Assembly: GCA_018971385.1 (NCBI GenBank)
Contig: JAGXAY010000009.1
Location: forward strand, 1 to 42,067
DNA from: Acidobacteriota bacterium
GTDB lineage: Bacteria; Actinomycetota; Acidimicrobiia; Acidimicrobiales; RAAP-2
Direction: 5' to 3'
DNA length: 42,067 nucleotides
Shown piece after piece: positions 23,411 through 31,267 of this stretch. How positions within the stretch are numbered: the stretch's first letter is position 1; the number at the start of each line of letters is the position of its first letter. The notes below the pieces were generated by a model. It had not been told where the DNA came from. It worked only from the letters and a program-made list of their open reading frames with translations, and made no database searches. Made by a program: the position numbers and the translations under genes.

Positions 23411-24594
23411 GTCACCCCGAACGTCGGTTGACCCCGGCGCTCACGGGCATCATGGCCGTGGCGATCGGGACCATCGTCGCCAACCTCTACTACCTCCAGC
23501 CACTCCTCCACCTCATTCGCGGAGACTTTCGAGTTTCCACCTTCGCCGCGTCGAGCCTCGTCACGCTCCTCCAGATCGCCTACGCCGTCGGTCTCATCAC
23601 TCTCGTTCCCCTGGGCGACCTCGTCGCTCGTCGACGACTAGTGGTCGTGATCTTTCTCCTCGCGGGACTGGCCATGGCCCTCGCCTCCTTCGCGCAGACC
23701 TTCGCCATCTTCGCCCTCAGTACCCTCGTCGTGGGGTTGACCTCGATTGCCGGCCAGATCCTCATCCCCTTCGGGGCGGACCTCGCCGATCCGGCGACCC
23801 GCGGTCGCTCGGTGGGGCGCCTCATGACCGGTCTGCTCGCCGGGGCCCTGCTCTCCCGCACGGTCGCGGGATTCCTGAGTGAGTCGGTCGGTTGGCGCGG
23901 CGTCTACCGCGCCGCCGCCGGAGCCCTCGTTCTCATCGCCCTCCTCCTGTCCCGGGTCTTACCGGACGAGGGCGTTCGACCCCGGGTGACCTACCCGAGC
24001 CTCCTCGGGCGCACCTTCCGACTCTTTCTCGACCAGCCCACTCTGCGCCGGCGCTGCTGGTACGGGGGAACGGCCTTCGGGGCCTTTTCCGTGCTCTGGA
24101 CGACCCTCGCCTTCCACCTCGCCGGGCCACCCTTTCACTACTCCACCGGTGTCATCGGACTCTTCGGGCTCGTGGGTCTCGCCGGCATCCTCGGCGCGAA
24201 CCTCGCGGGACGACACGCCGACCAGCGTCGCGAGCACGTCGTCACCTGGATGGGGGCTGGGCTCGTGGTACTCAGTTTCGCTCTCCTCTACCTCGCCCCC
24301 GGGTCACTGCCGATGCTTCTCGTCGGGGTCGTCCTGCTCGACGCCGGCACTCAGATGGTTCACGTCTCCAACCAGTCGATCATCTACGCCCTCGCGCCCG
24401 ATCAGCGGAGCAGCATCAACTCCGTCTACATGCTCTCCTTCTTTCTCGGCGCCTCGCTGGGCTCGCTCGCCTCGGGGGCCGCCTACAGTCACGCCGGCTG
24501 GCGGGGAACCTGTCTCGTGGGACTGTTCTTCGGCCTGGCGGCCCTCGCTCCCGCGCTCCTCGAGCGTTCCACCCCGCTGAGAACGACGGCCTAG
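23407..24594 (+). CDS. MFS transporter (YnfM/AraJ-like efflux type)
   Basis: A 395-residue major facilitator with about twelve hydrophobic helices. The N-terminal half has IVANLYYLQPLLHLI and the loop motif GDLVARRRLVV (motif A, between helices 2 and 3). The centre has SESVGWRGVYRAAAG, and the second half repeats the pattern with GRHADQRREHV and SHAGWRGTCLVG. Such proteins are usually proton-driven exporters of sugars, drugs or metabolites. GTG 23407 overlaps the permease stop as GTGA, so an ABC exporter and an MFS exporter are translated from one message. Confidence 0.9.
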   Translation: MSHPERRLTPALTGIMAVAIGTIVANLYYLQPLLHLIRGDFRVSTFAASSLVTLLQIAYAVGLITLVPLGDLVARRRLVVVIFLLAGLAMALASFAQTFAIFALSTLVVGLTSIAGQILIPFGADLADPATRGRSVGRLMTGLLAGALLSRTVAGFLSESVGWRGVYRAAAGALVLIALLLSRVLPDEGVRPRVTYPSLLGRTFRLFLDQPTLRRRCWYGGTAFGAFSVLWTTLAFHLAGPPFHYSTGVIGLFGLVGLAGILGANLAGRHADQRREHVVTWMGAGLVVLSFALLYLAPGSLPMLLVGVVLLDAGTQMVHVSNQSIIYALAPDQRSSINSVYMLSFFLGASLGSLASGAAYSHAGWRGTCLVGLFFGLAALAPALLERSTPLRTTA

Positions 24595-24639
24595 TACCTC
24601 TCGCTACGCTCGAACGGAGTCGAGAGAAAGCGAGACGCC

Positions 24640-25665
24640 ATGCGCGGAGTGGTCATGCACGCCCCGGGAGATATTCGAGTCGAGGAGTTGAGTGACCCGA
24701 GTATTCAGGAGCCGACCGACGCCGTCCTGCGCCTCAGTGCCACGTGCGTCTGTGGCAGTGACCTCTGGCGCTACCGGGGCGAGGACGCCTTTAGCTCCCC
24801 TCAACACATGGGCCACGAGTACGTCGGCGTCGTGGAGGAGATCGGCTCAGCGGTCACCACCCTTCGCCCCGGGGACGTCGTGGTGGGCTCCTTCTTCGCC
24901 TCCGATAACACCTGCGAGATCTGTCGCGCCGGCTACCAGACCTCCTGCGTGCACCGCCAACTGATGAGTGGCGCCCAGTCCGAACTTCTGCGGGTCCCGC
25001 TCGCCGACGGCACTCTCGTCGCCGTCGAGGGCACCCCGGACGACACCCAGCTACGGGGACTACTCGCCGCCTCCGACGTCTTCGGGACCGGCTGGTTCGG
25101 AGCCCGCGCCGCCCAGGTGGGACCCGGTTCCACCGTGGTCGTCGTGGGTGACGGCGCGGTGGGCCTGCTCGCCGTGCTCTCGGCGAAGTTGATGGGCGCC
25201 GAGCGCATCATCGCCATGAGTCGACACGCCGCTCGTCAAGAGATCGCCCGGGAGTTCGGGGCGACCGACATTGTCGCCGAGCGCGGTGAGGAGGGGGTCG
25301 AACTCGTGCGGGAGATGACCGGAGGACTCGGCGCCCCGAGCGTGATCGAGGCCGTCGGCACCCAGGCCGCGATGAGCCAAGCCTTTAGAGTGACTCGAGC
25401 CGGTGGCCACCTCGGCTTCGTCGGCGTGTCCCACGGCGTGACCTTCGAGGGACGAGACCTCTTCATGTCCCACGTGCACCTGCACGGAGGGCCCGCCCCG
25501 GTGCGCGACTACCTGCCCGATCTCACGTCGCGCATCATGGCCAAGGAGATCAACCCCGGACGAGTCTTCGATCTGGATCTGCCCCTCGCCGAGGCGGCGG
25601 AGGCGTACCGGGCGATGGACGAGCGACGGGCCGTGAAGGCCCTCCTGCGGCCCTCGGCCCCCTAA
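24640..25665 (+). CDS. Zinc-dependent alcohol dehydrogenase family protein
   Basis: A 341-residue medium-chain dehydrogenase. Catalytic zinc ligands are visible in CVCGSDLWRY (Cys near 37) and HMGHEYVG (His and Glu near 60). The structural zinc loop reads DNTCEICRAGYQTSC, which has three cysteines plus an aspartate, a pattern seen in some subfamilies. The cofactor site is VVVGDGAVGLLAV near 168. The substrate is not predictable. ATG 24640 is preceded by a GAGAAAGCGAGA purine stretch and a TACGCT box at 24605-24610. It follows the MFS gene by 45 bases and may be a separate unit. It converges on glyS, with the two stop codons overlapping within CTAA. Confidence 0.92.
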   Translation: MRGVVMHAPGDIRVEELSDPSIQEPTDAVLRLSATCVCGSDLWRYRGEDAFSSPQHMGHEYVGVVEEIGSAVTTLRPGDVVVGSFFASDNTCEICRAGYQTSCVHRQLMSGAQSELLRVPLADGTLVAVEGTPDDTQLRGLLAASDVFGTGWFGARAAQVGPGSTVVVVGDGAVGLLAVLSAKLMGAERIIAMSRHAARQEIAREFGATDIVAERGEEGVELVREMTGGLGAPSVIEAVGTQAAMSQAFRVTRAGGHLGFVGVSHGVTFEGRDLFMSHVHLHGGPAPVRDYLPDLTSRIMAKEINPGRVFDLDLPLAEAAEAYRAMDERRAVKALLRPSAP

Positions 25666-26981
25666 GCGCGTCCGGTCTGATCCCGGAGATAGGTGAGAAG
25701 GCCCGCGAGGGGCACGCGCACCTGGTCCGTCGTGTCCCGGTCCCGCACGGTCACCGCGTCGTCTTCGAGAGAGTCGAAGTCGACGGTCACGCAGTAGGGG
25801 GTACCGACCTCGTCCTGGCGGCGGTAGCGCTTGCCGATCGACTGGGTGACGTCGGTGTCGACGACGTACTCCGCGCCGAGGAGATCGACAACCCTCGTGG
25901 CGAGTCCCTCCAACTCGGGCTTCTTCGAGAGGGGAAGCACGGCCACCTGGTAGGGCGCGAGACGCCAGTCGAGACGAAGGAGGGCCCGCGTCTCTCCCCC
26001 GACCTCGTCCTCGTGGTAGGCGGCGAGGAGGAAGGCCATCATGGCCCGGGTCGCTCCGGCCGCCGGTTCGATCACGTAGGGGGTGTAGCGCTCCCCGCTC
26101 GCCTGATCGAAGTACTCGAGACGCACGCCGGAGTGTGTGGAGTGCTGGGTCAAGTCGTAGTCGCCGCGATTAGCGATGCCCTCGAGCTCGTCCCAACCCC
26201 AGGGGTAGAAGAACTCCACGTCGGTGGTGCCGCGGGAGTAGTGGGAGAGGTCCTCCTTGGCGTGAACGTGCTGGCGGAGAAAGTCCTCAGGAATTCCGAG
26301 GTCGAGGTACCAGGCGAACCGGGTCGCAATCCAGTAGTGGTACCACTCCTCGGCCTCAGCGGGCGGGACGAAGTACTCCATCTCCATCTGCTCAAACTCC
26401 CGAGTACGAAAGACGAAGTTGCCCGGGGTGATCTCGTTGCGAAAGGACTTACCAATCTGGGCGATACCGAAGGGAGGCTTCTTACGAGTCGTCTGGAGGA
26501 CGTTGGCGAAGTTGGTGAACATCCCCTGGGCCGTCTCGGGTCGCAGGTAGGCCGTCGCGCCGTCCCCCTCGACCGGTCCAGCCTGGGTCTTAAACATCAA
26601 GTTGAAGGCTCGAGCCTCGGTGAACTCCCGGGAGCCGCACTGGGGGCAGACGCCGTCGATCTTGTCCTCACGCCAACGCTCGTGGCACTTCTTGCAGTCG
26701 ACGAGGGGGTCGGTGAAGGTCTCCAAGTGGCCCGAGGCTGCCCAGATGGCGGGGGGCGAGAGAATGGCCGCGTCGAGACCCACGACGTCCTGGCGCCGCT
26801 GGACCATCGCGCTCCACCAGGCGTTCTTGACGTTGCGCAACATGTTGACCCCGAGGGGGCCGTAGTCGTAGGTGGAGCGAAAACCGCCGTAGATTTCGGC
26901 GGAGGGGAAGATAAACCCCCGTCGTTTCGCGAGATTGATGACCTTGTCGAGGTGATCGGGGGCGTACACCGGTTCTGCCAT
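25662..26981 (-). CDS. glyS: Glycyl-tRNA synthetase (alpha2 type)
   Basis: A 439-residue class II synthetase charging tRNA-Gly. It has the N-terminal SAEIYGGFRSTYDYGPLG block, a zinc site made of CKKC and CPQCGS near 97-120, YLRPETAQGMFTNF, motif 2 (FRNEITPGNFVFRTREFEQ) and motif 3 with the C-terminal anticodon domain beginning near LAPYQVAVLPLSKK. Length is normal for the single-chain bacterial/eukaryotic-type enzyme. ATG 26981 has no ribosome site; TAGCCT ends six bases before it. The gene lies 20 bases after hemW on the same strand but with its own likely promoter inside that gap. Confidence 0.97.
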   Translation of the reverse strand: MAEPVYAPDHLDKVINLAKRRGFIFPSAEIYGGFRSTYDYGPLGVNMLRNVKNAWWSAMVQRRQDVVGLDAAILSPPAIWAASGHLETFTDPLVDCKKCHERWREDKIDGVCPQCGSREFTEARAFNLMFKTQAGPVEGDGATAYLRPETAQGMFTNFANVLQTTRKKPPFGIAQIGKSFRNEITPGNFVFRTREFEQMEMEYFVPPAEAEEWYHYWIATRFAWYLDLGIPEDFLRQHVHAKEDLSHYSRGTTDVEFFYPWGWDELEGIANRGDYDLTQHSTHSGVRLEYFDQASGERYTPYVIEPAAGATRAMMAFLLAAYHEDEVGGETRALLRLDWRLAPYQVAVLPLSKKPELEGLATRVVDLLGAEYVVDTDVTQSIGKRYRRQDEVGTPYCVTVDFDSLEDDAVTVRDRDTTDQVRVPLAGLLTYLRDQTGRA

Positions 26982-26987
26982 GGGTCA

Positions 26988-26993
26988 AGGCTA
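26988..26993 (-). promoter_or_regulatory. -10 box for leaderless glyS transcript
   Basis: TAGCCT on the minus strand, six bases (TGACCC), then ATG 26981. It lies in the short gap after hemW; no -35 box was recognised in the hemW 3' end. Confidence 0.45.
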
Positions 26994-27001
26994 GTGGAGT
27001 C

Positions 27002-28111
27002 CTACGAACGCTCCGGAGTGACGGCCTCCTCGGCGCTGCGCAGTCGAAGGATCACTTGATTGGCGACGAGGCGCGCCTCGGGGCGAAGGGTGACGCGGCC
27101 CTCGTCCACTCGTATGAGGTGTGCAATCTCCTCGAGTGAATCGAAGGCCTCACGGGGTACTCCGCGCCGGGTACGCAGCGCCAGGGAGTCCCGTTCAAAC
27201 GCACGCGCGTCGTCACCGAGTAGTTCCTCGCCCCCGAGGGGAGTCTCGCCCCGCTTCACCATCTGGATGTAGCGATCCGGAGTCCGCACGTTCCACCAGC
27301 GTCGATGGCCCCGGTGAGAGTGGGCGGCTGATCCGAAACCCACGTAGTCCCCATCGTCCCAGTAGACGTGGTTGTGGCGGCACTCGTGCCCCGGTCTCGC
27401 CCAGTTGGAGATCTCCTCCCACTCGTAACCGGCCTCTTCCAGTCGACGACCGACGAGGTCGTAGGCGTCGGCGGTGTCGTCTTCGTCGGGGTGACGGGCC
27501 GGGTCCTGTCCGAGGGGGGTCGCCGGTTCGGGGGTGAGGGCGTAGCAACTGATGTGGGGAGGCGGGGACTCCAGGGAGAGAATGTCCTCGAGGGTCGCCT
27601 CGACGTCGGCGAGGGACTCGGCCCGGGAGCCGACGATGAGGTCCATGTTCCAACTGGCGAAACCGACCTCACTGGTGCGCGCGGCGACTTCCCGGTGCGC
27701 CCCCGTGCCGTGACGACGCCCGAGATCGGCGAGGACGGCCGGTCGAGTCGACTGGATGCCGTAGCTCATGCGGGTGACACCCGCCGATCGATAGGCCCGC
27801 AGCCGATCGAGAGAGGCGTCTTCGGGATTGCACTCCACGGTGATCTCGCAGTCCTCGCTCTTCGGTAGGGCCTCGAGGACGCGGGCGAGTTGCTCCGCCG
27901 GGAGGCGAGACGGGGTTCCACCCCCGAAAAAGACGCTGGTGGCGACGGGGAGACCCCCCTCCTTCGCCCGAGCGATCTCTTGAAGGAGAGCCTCGACGTA
28001 CTCCCCCATGAGGTGGTCCCGATCGGCGTAGGTGGCGAATGCGCAGTAGTCGCACCGGTGGGCGCAGAAGGGCACGTGGACGTAGACCCCGAACTCCGAC
28101 GGTGAACTCAT
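27002..28111 (-). CDS. hemW: Radical SAM heme chaperone HemW (HemN-like)
   Basis: A 369-residue radical SAM protein. The iron-sulfur motif CAHRCDYC (CxxxCxxC) lies near residues 14-21, followed by FFGGGTPSRL (SAM-binding GGGTP) near 55. The family signature continues with a Tyr-Gly-Ile-Gln block (MSYGIQST) and the HemW C-terminal domain. It lacks the N-terminal residues of true coproporphyrinogen dehydrogenase HemN, so heme chaperone is preferred. Start ATG 28111 overlaps the photolyase stop as ATGA; the frame is open 41 codons further, without support. It is the last gene of the uppS-recO-photolyase chain. Confidence 0.9.
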   Translation of the reverse strand: MSSPSEFGVYVHVPFCAHRCDYCAFATYADRDHLMGEYVEALLQEIARAKEGGLPVATSVFFGGGTPSRLPAEQLARVLEALPKSEDCEITVECNPEDASLDRLRAYRSAGVTRMSYGIQSTRPAVLADLGRRHGTGAHREVAARTSEVGFASWNMDLIVGSRAESLADVEATLEDILSLESPPPHISCYALTPEPATPLGQDPARHPDEDDTADAYDLVGRRLEEAGYEWEEISNWARPGHECRHNHVYWDDGDYVGFGSAAHSHRGHRRWWNVRTPDRYIQMVKRGETPLGGEELLGDDARAFERDSLALRTRRGVPREAFDSLEEIAHLIRVDEGRVTLRPEARLVANQVILRLRSAEEAVTPERS

Positions 28112-29511
28112 CGGGTGGCCTTCACTTCGGCGAAACGGACGAGGGCTTCGTCGCGTTCCCGGGCGGCGTCGATGAGGGGAGCGACGTAACCGGCCGGAGC
28201 GAGCAGTCCCCCACCACCCCCCGGTTGGAGACACTGGGGCGCGGGAGTCTCGGCGAGGGGGGTGACGTAACGCCGTACGTAGCGACCCTCGGGATCAAAA
28301 CGCTCCGCCTGGAGCGTCGGATTAAAGACTCGATGGAAGGGGGCGGCGTCGGTGCCGGTCCCGGCCGTCCACTGCCAGCCGTGCTGGTTGGAGGCGACGT
28401 CGGCGTCGATGAGACACCAGAGGAACCACCGCGCGCCCCAGCGCCAGTCGAGGTGGAGGTGCTTCACGAGAAAGGAGGCGCACACCATACGTACCCGATT
28501 GTGCATCCACCCCTCGGCGAGGAGCTGACGCATCCCGGCGTCAACGAGGGGGTAACCGGTCTCGCCCCGAGCCCAGGCTCGGAATCGACTCCGAGCCTCC
28601 TCCCCGTCGTCGACCCGCAGGTGCTCCATCGCCGGCTGGAGGGCTCGCCACACCGATTGGGGTTGATGAAAGAGGACGTCGCCGTAGAACTCCCGCCAGG
28701 CCACCTCGGAGCGAAAGACTCCGGCCGACTTCGACGTTCCCCGCGTCGCCGCGAGGACTTGCCGGGGGTGAATGGTGCCAAAACGAAGGTGGGGACTCAA
28801 CCGGGACGTCGACTCCTCGCCCGGAGTGTTGCGAGCTTCGCCGTAGCTCTCGAGTCGGGTGAGAAACTGCTCGAGCTGACGCTGCGCCCCCGCCTCACCC
28901 ACGTCGGCGAACGTCGTGGCGGTCGGGTCGGGGAGGTCCCCGAAGAGGTCCGGCCGCCTCGTCCCGGCGTACCGAAAGATGGTGTTCACCTCGAGAGAGT
29001 CGAGAGTAACCCACTCCGGGGTGACCTCCTCGTCGAGGGGCGGGGGCGGAGAGGTCGCCTCCCAGCCCCGAAAGAAGGGAGTGAAGACCTTGGGGGGCGT
29101 GCCGGCTTGGGTGCGCACCGTGCCCGGTCGAACGGCGTAGGGGGTGTCCATCCCGAGTAGTTCGACACCGAGGGCGGCGAGGTGATCCCTCACCCGCTCG
29201 TCCCGGGATCGTCCGTAGGGGGCGAAGTCCTCGGTGACGTAAACCCGCGTGGCTCCGACCTCTCGACAGACCTCGGCGAGAACCTCGGCCGAATCGCCCG
29301 CTCGCACCACGAGGGCTCCCCCCATCGATTCGTTGAGGGCAGTGAGGGTCTGGGCGAGGTAGTGGGCGCGGGAGGGTCCGCACCCGGCGAGCAGGACGGG
29401 ATCGAGAACGTAGAGTCCGACGACGCCCGAATGACGGGACGCCTCGAGGAGAGCGCGGTGATCACTCAGGCGCAGGTCGCGGCGAAACCAGAGAACGGTC
29501 GGCGAAGTCAC
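28108..29511 (-). CDS. phr: Deoxyribodipyrimidine photolyase (class I)
   Basis: A 467-residue light-dependent DNA repair enzyme that splits cyclobutane pyrimidine dimers. The N-terminal antenna domain starts VLWFRRDLRLSDH. The FAD domain contains WREFYGDVLFHQP, TGYPLVDAGMRQL, GWMHNRVRM, and the closing block SNQHGWQWTAGTG with FNPTLQAERFDP. All residues expected of a CPD photolyase of normal length are present. GTG 29511 overlaps the recO stop as GTGA and its stop overlaps hemW as ATGA. Its presence implies exposure to light or UV in the habitat. A cryptochrome-like role is less likely given the repair-gene company. Confidence 0.94.
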   Translation of the reverse strand: MTSPTVLWFRRDLRLSDHRALLEASRHSGVVGLYVLDPVLLAGCGPSRAHYLAQTLTALNESMGGALVVRAGDSAEVLAEVCREVGATRVYVTEDFAPYGRSRDERVRDHLAALGVELLGMDTPYAVRPGTVRTQAGTPPKVFTPFFRGWEATSPPPPLDEEVTPEWVTLDSLEVNTIFRYAGTRRPDLFGDLPDPTATTFADVGEAGAQRQLEQFLTRLESYGEARNTPGEESTSRLSPHLRFGTIHPRQVLAATRGTSKSAGVFRSEVAWREFYGDVLFHQPQSVWRALQPAMEHLRVDDGEEARSRFRAWARGETGYPLVDAGMRQLLAEGWMHNRVRMVCASFLVKHLHLDWRWGARWFLWCLIDADVASNQHGWQWTAGTGTDAAPFHRVFNPTLQAERFDPEGRYVRRYVTPLAETPAPQCLQPGGGGGLLAPAGYVAPLIDAARERDEALVRFAEVKATR

Positions 29512-30254
29512 CGCACCGTTCTAGTGGTCGTACTCTCGAGGGCCGCCCGGGCGCTCTTCAGGCGCCGACCGAGGTGATCCTCGACCGCCTCGGTGAGAAG
29601 GAGGGTGATCTCCGTCTCGCCGGCCGGGTGAGACTCTCGCAGAACGCCCGCGAGGTCACCCCCGAGCATGCGACGGGCGAGGGCGAGGGCCTCCGCCGAG
29701 ATCACGCGCCCGGTACGACACCCCCCGCAGAGGGCACCCCCACTCGGGGCGTGAAAGGCGACGAGGGGGCCCTCGCTTGCGCACTGGGCGCACGCAAAGA
29801 GCTCCGGGGCGACCCCGTCGTGGACGAGGAGACGCGCGAAGAAGGCCGGCGCGACGAGGGCCGGGGAGAACGATGGATCGTCGAGGGTGCGTAGTACCCG
29901 GATGAGGAGCTCGTAGAGCTCGGCGTCCGCGAAGTCGTCGAGGGGAATCGCGTCAATCGCCTCGATGACCGAGAGCCCGGCGAGGATCCGTTCGTAGTCG
30001 GTGCGAATCGTCTCGTAGCGCTCGACGTGGGCGACGTGACGGGTCACGTAGAGCGCCCCGCGGGACTGCACGGCGTCGACCTTCACGCGGGCTAGGGGCT
30101 CGAGGGCGCCGCCCATGCGAGAACTGGTGCGACGCACCCCGCGAGCGAGGAGTCGCACCTTGCCCGAGTGCTTCGTCCACAGGACCACGACCCGGTCGGC
30201 CTCCCCCGAGGAGTAGGTCCGCAGCACCACCCCCTCGTCGGCCAACTCCTTCAC
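29508..30254 (-). CDS. recO: DNA repair protein RecO
   Basis: A 248-residue RecF-pathway mediator that helps load RecA onto SSB-coated DNA. The N-terminal OB-fold starts DEGVVLRTYSSGEADRVV. The central helical part follows, and a zinc site is formed by CAQC near 155 and CGGC near 177. Start GTG 30254 overlaps the stop of the small membrane protein gene as GTGA; its stop overlaps the photolyase start. The uppS-recO neighbourhood is a conserved actinobacterial arrangement. Confidence 0.94.
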   Translation of the reverse strand: MKELADEGVVLRTYSSGEADRVVVLWTKHSGKVRLLARGVRRTSSRMGGALEPLARVKVDAVQSRGALYVTRHVAHVERYETIRTDYERILAGLSVIEAIDAIPLDDFADAELYELLIRVLRTLDDPSFSPALVAPAFFARLLVHDGVAPELFACAQCASEGPLVAFHAPSGGALCGGCRTGRVISAEALALARRMLGGDLAGVLRESHPAGETEITLLLTEAVEDHLGRRLKSARAALESTTTRTVR

Positions 30255-30478
30255 GCCGAGGGATCCTCACGACCGTGACGATCTCGCCCCTCGAACTTGG
30301 GGTGACGGGGCGAGATTCCGACGAAGCGCTGAATCCAGACGCCTCCGGCGACGAGTAGTCCGAGCACGAGGGGGGTGGCGAGGGGCCCAATCCAGGCGTG
30401 GTTCGCGGTCAGGGCAACGAACCAGAGAGCGAGGTAGAAGAGGGCTCCGAGGATCCAGGCGAGGAGTTTGGCGCTCAA
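30251..30478 (-). CDS. Small two-helix membrane protein, unknown function
   Basis: A 75-residue protein with two predicted membrane helices (about 5-25, LLAWILGALFYLALWFVAL, and 31-52) and a charged C-terminal tail (SPRHPKFEGRDRHG). I do not recognise a family. It starts with TTG and overlaps the uppS stop as TTGA, and its own stop overlaps recO as GTGA. The unbroken coupling on both sides is the main evidence that it is real. Its neighbour makes undecaprenyl-type lipid, so a role at the membrane is conceivable, but nothing in the sequence shows it. Confidence 0.7.
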   Translation of the reverse strand: MSAKLLAWILGALFYLALWFVALTANHAWIGPLATPLVLGLLVAGGVWIQRFVGISPRHPKFEGRDRHGREDPSA

Positions 30479-31215
30479 CTCTCGAGCGCTCCGAAGCGTC
30501 GATCCCGGCCCTGGTACTCCTCGATGGCCGAGAAGAGGTGCTCCCGACGAAAATCCGGCCAGAGGACGTCGGTGAAGACCAGTTCGGAGTAGGCCATCTC
30601 CCAGAGCAAAAAGTTGGAGGTGCGATACTCCCCCGAGGTGCGCACGATGAGGTCGGGGTCAGGTAGTTCGGGGTGATAGAGACGGGACGCGATGGCCTTC
30701 TCGTCCACCCGAGCGGCCGAGACGCCGTCCTCCACGAGTCGCTTCACGGCGTCGACGATCTCGGCTCGCCCCCCGTAGTTGAACGCGATGTTGAGGGTGA
30801 GAGCGGTGTTCCTCGCGGTGAGTTCGGCGGCCTCGTCCATGCGCTTTAACACTCCCCGGGGAACGCGCCAGTCCCGTCGACCGGAGAAGGTGATGCGGAC
30901 GCCGACCTCGTGGAGTTCGTGCTGGCGCCGCTCGAGGAGGCCCCGATTGAAGTTCATGAGGTAGCGCACCTCGTCCACCGGGCGACGCCAGTTCTCGGTG
31001 GAGAAGGCGTACACGGTAAGAGCCTTCACTCCGAGAGAAAGGGCCCCGTAGGTGGTATCGACGAGGGCGCTCTCCCCCGCCCCGTGACCCTCGGTGCGCG
31101 GCAGTCCCTGACGGGTCGCCCACCGACCGTTACCGTCCATGACGATGCCGACGTGACGGGGAATACGGGAGCGGTCCAGGGTGGCGGGAAGCGGCACGGG
31201 ACGCGGATCGGGCAC
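30475..31215 (-). CDS. uppS: Isoprenyl transferase (undecaprenyl diphosphate synthase family)
   Basis: A 246-residue cis-prenyltransferase that elongates farnesyl or similar diphosphate to the long polyprenyl diphosphate used as carrier lipid for the cell wall. It has the catalytic block GIVMDGNGRWATRQG near 24-38, YAFSTENWRRP near 75-85, FNYGGRAEI near 145 and the C-terminal DLIVRTSGEYRTSNFLLWE. Start GTG 31215 is preceded at six bases by TAACGT and lacks a ribosome site. It leads the chain uppS - small membrane protein - recO - photolyase - hemW, all coupled by four-base overlaps. Confidence 0.95.
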   Translation of the reverse strand: MPDPRPVPLPATLDRSRIPRHVGIVMDGNGRWATRQGLPRTEGHGAGESALVDTTYGALSLGVKALTVYAFSTENWRRPVDEVRYLMNFNRGLLERRQHELHEVGVRITFSGRRDWRVPRGVLKRMDEAAELTARNTALTLNIAFNYGGRAEIVDAVKRLVEDGVSAARVDEKAIASRLYHPELPDPDLIVRTSGEYRTSNFLLWEMAYSELVFTDVLWPDFRREHLFSAIEEYQGRDRRFGALES

Positions 31216-31221
31216 ACGGTT

Positions 31222-31227
31222 ACGTTA
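31222..31227 (-). promoter_or_regulatory. -10 box for leaderless uppS transcript
   Basis: TAACGT on the minus strand, six bases (AACCGT), then GTG 31215. An identical TAACGT box with the same spacing serves dinG on the opposite strand. Confidence 0.5.
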
Positions 31228-31255
31228 CTGCCCGGGCTCGACACCCCCCCGCCTC

Positions 31256-31261
31256 TAACGT
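31256..31261 (+). promoter_or_regulatory. -10 box for leaderless dinG transcript
   Basis: TAACGT, six bases (GGGTGG), then GTG 31268. It forms a mirror pair with the uppS box 28 bases away, and no -35 consensus is visible between them. Confidence 0.5.
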
Positions 31262-31267
31262 GGGTGG

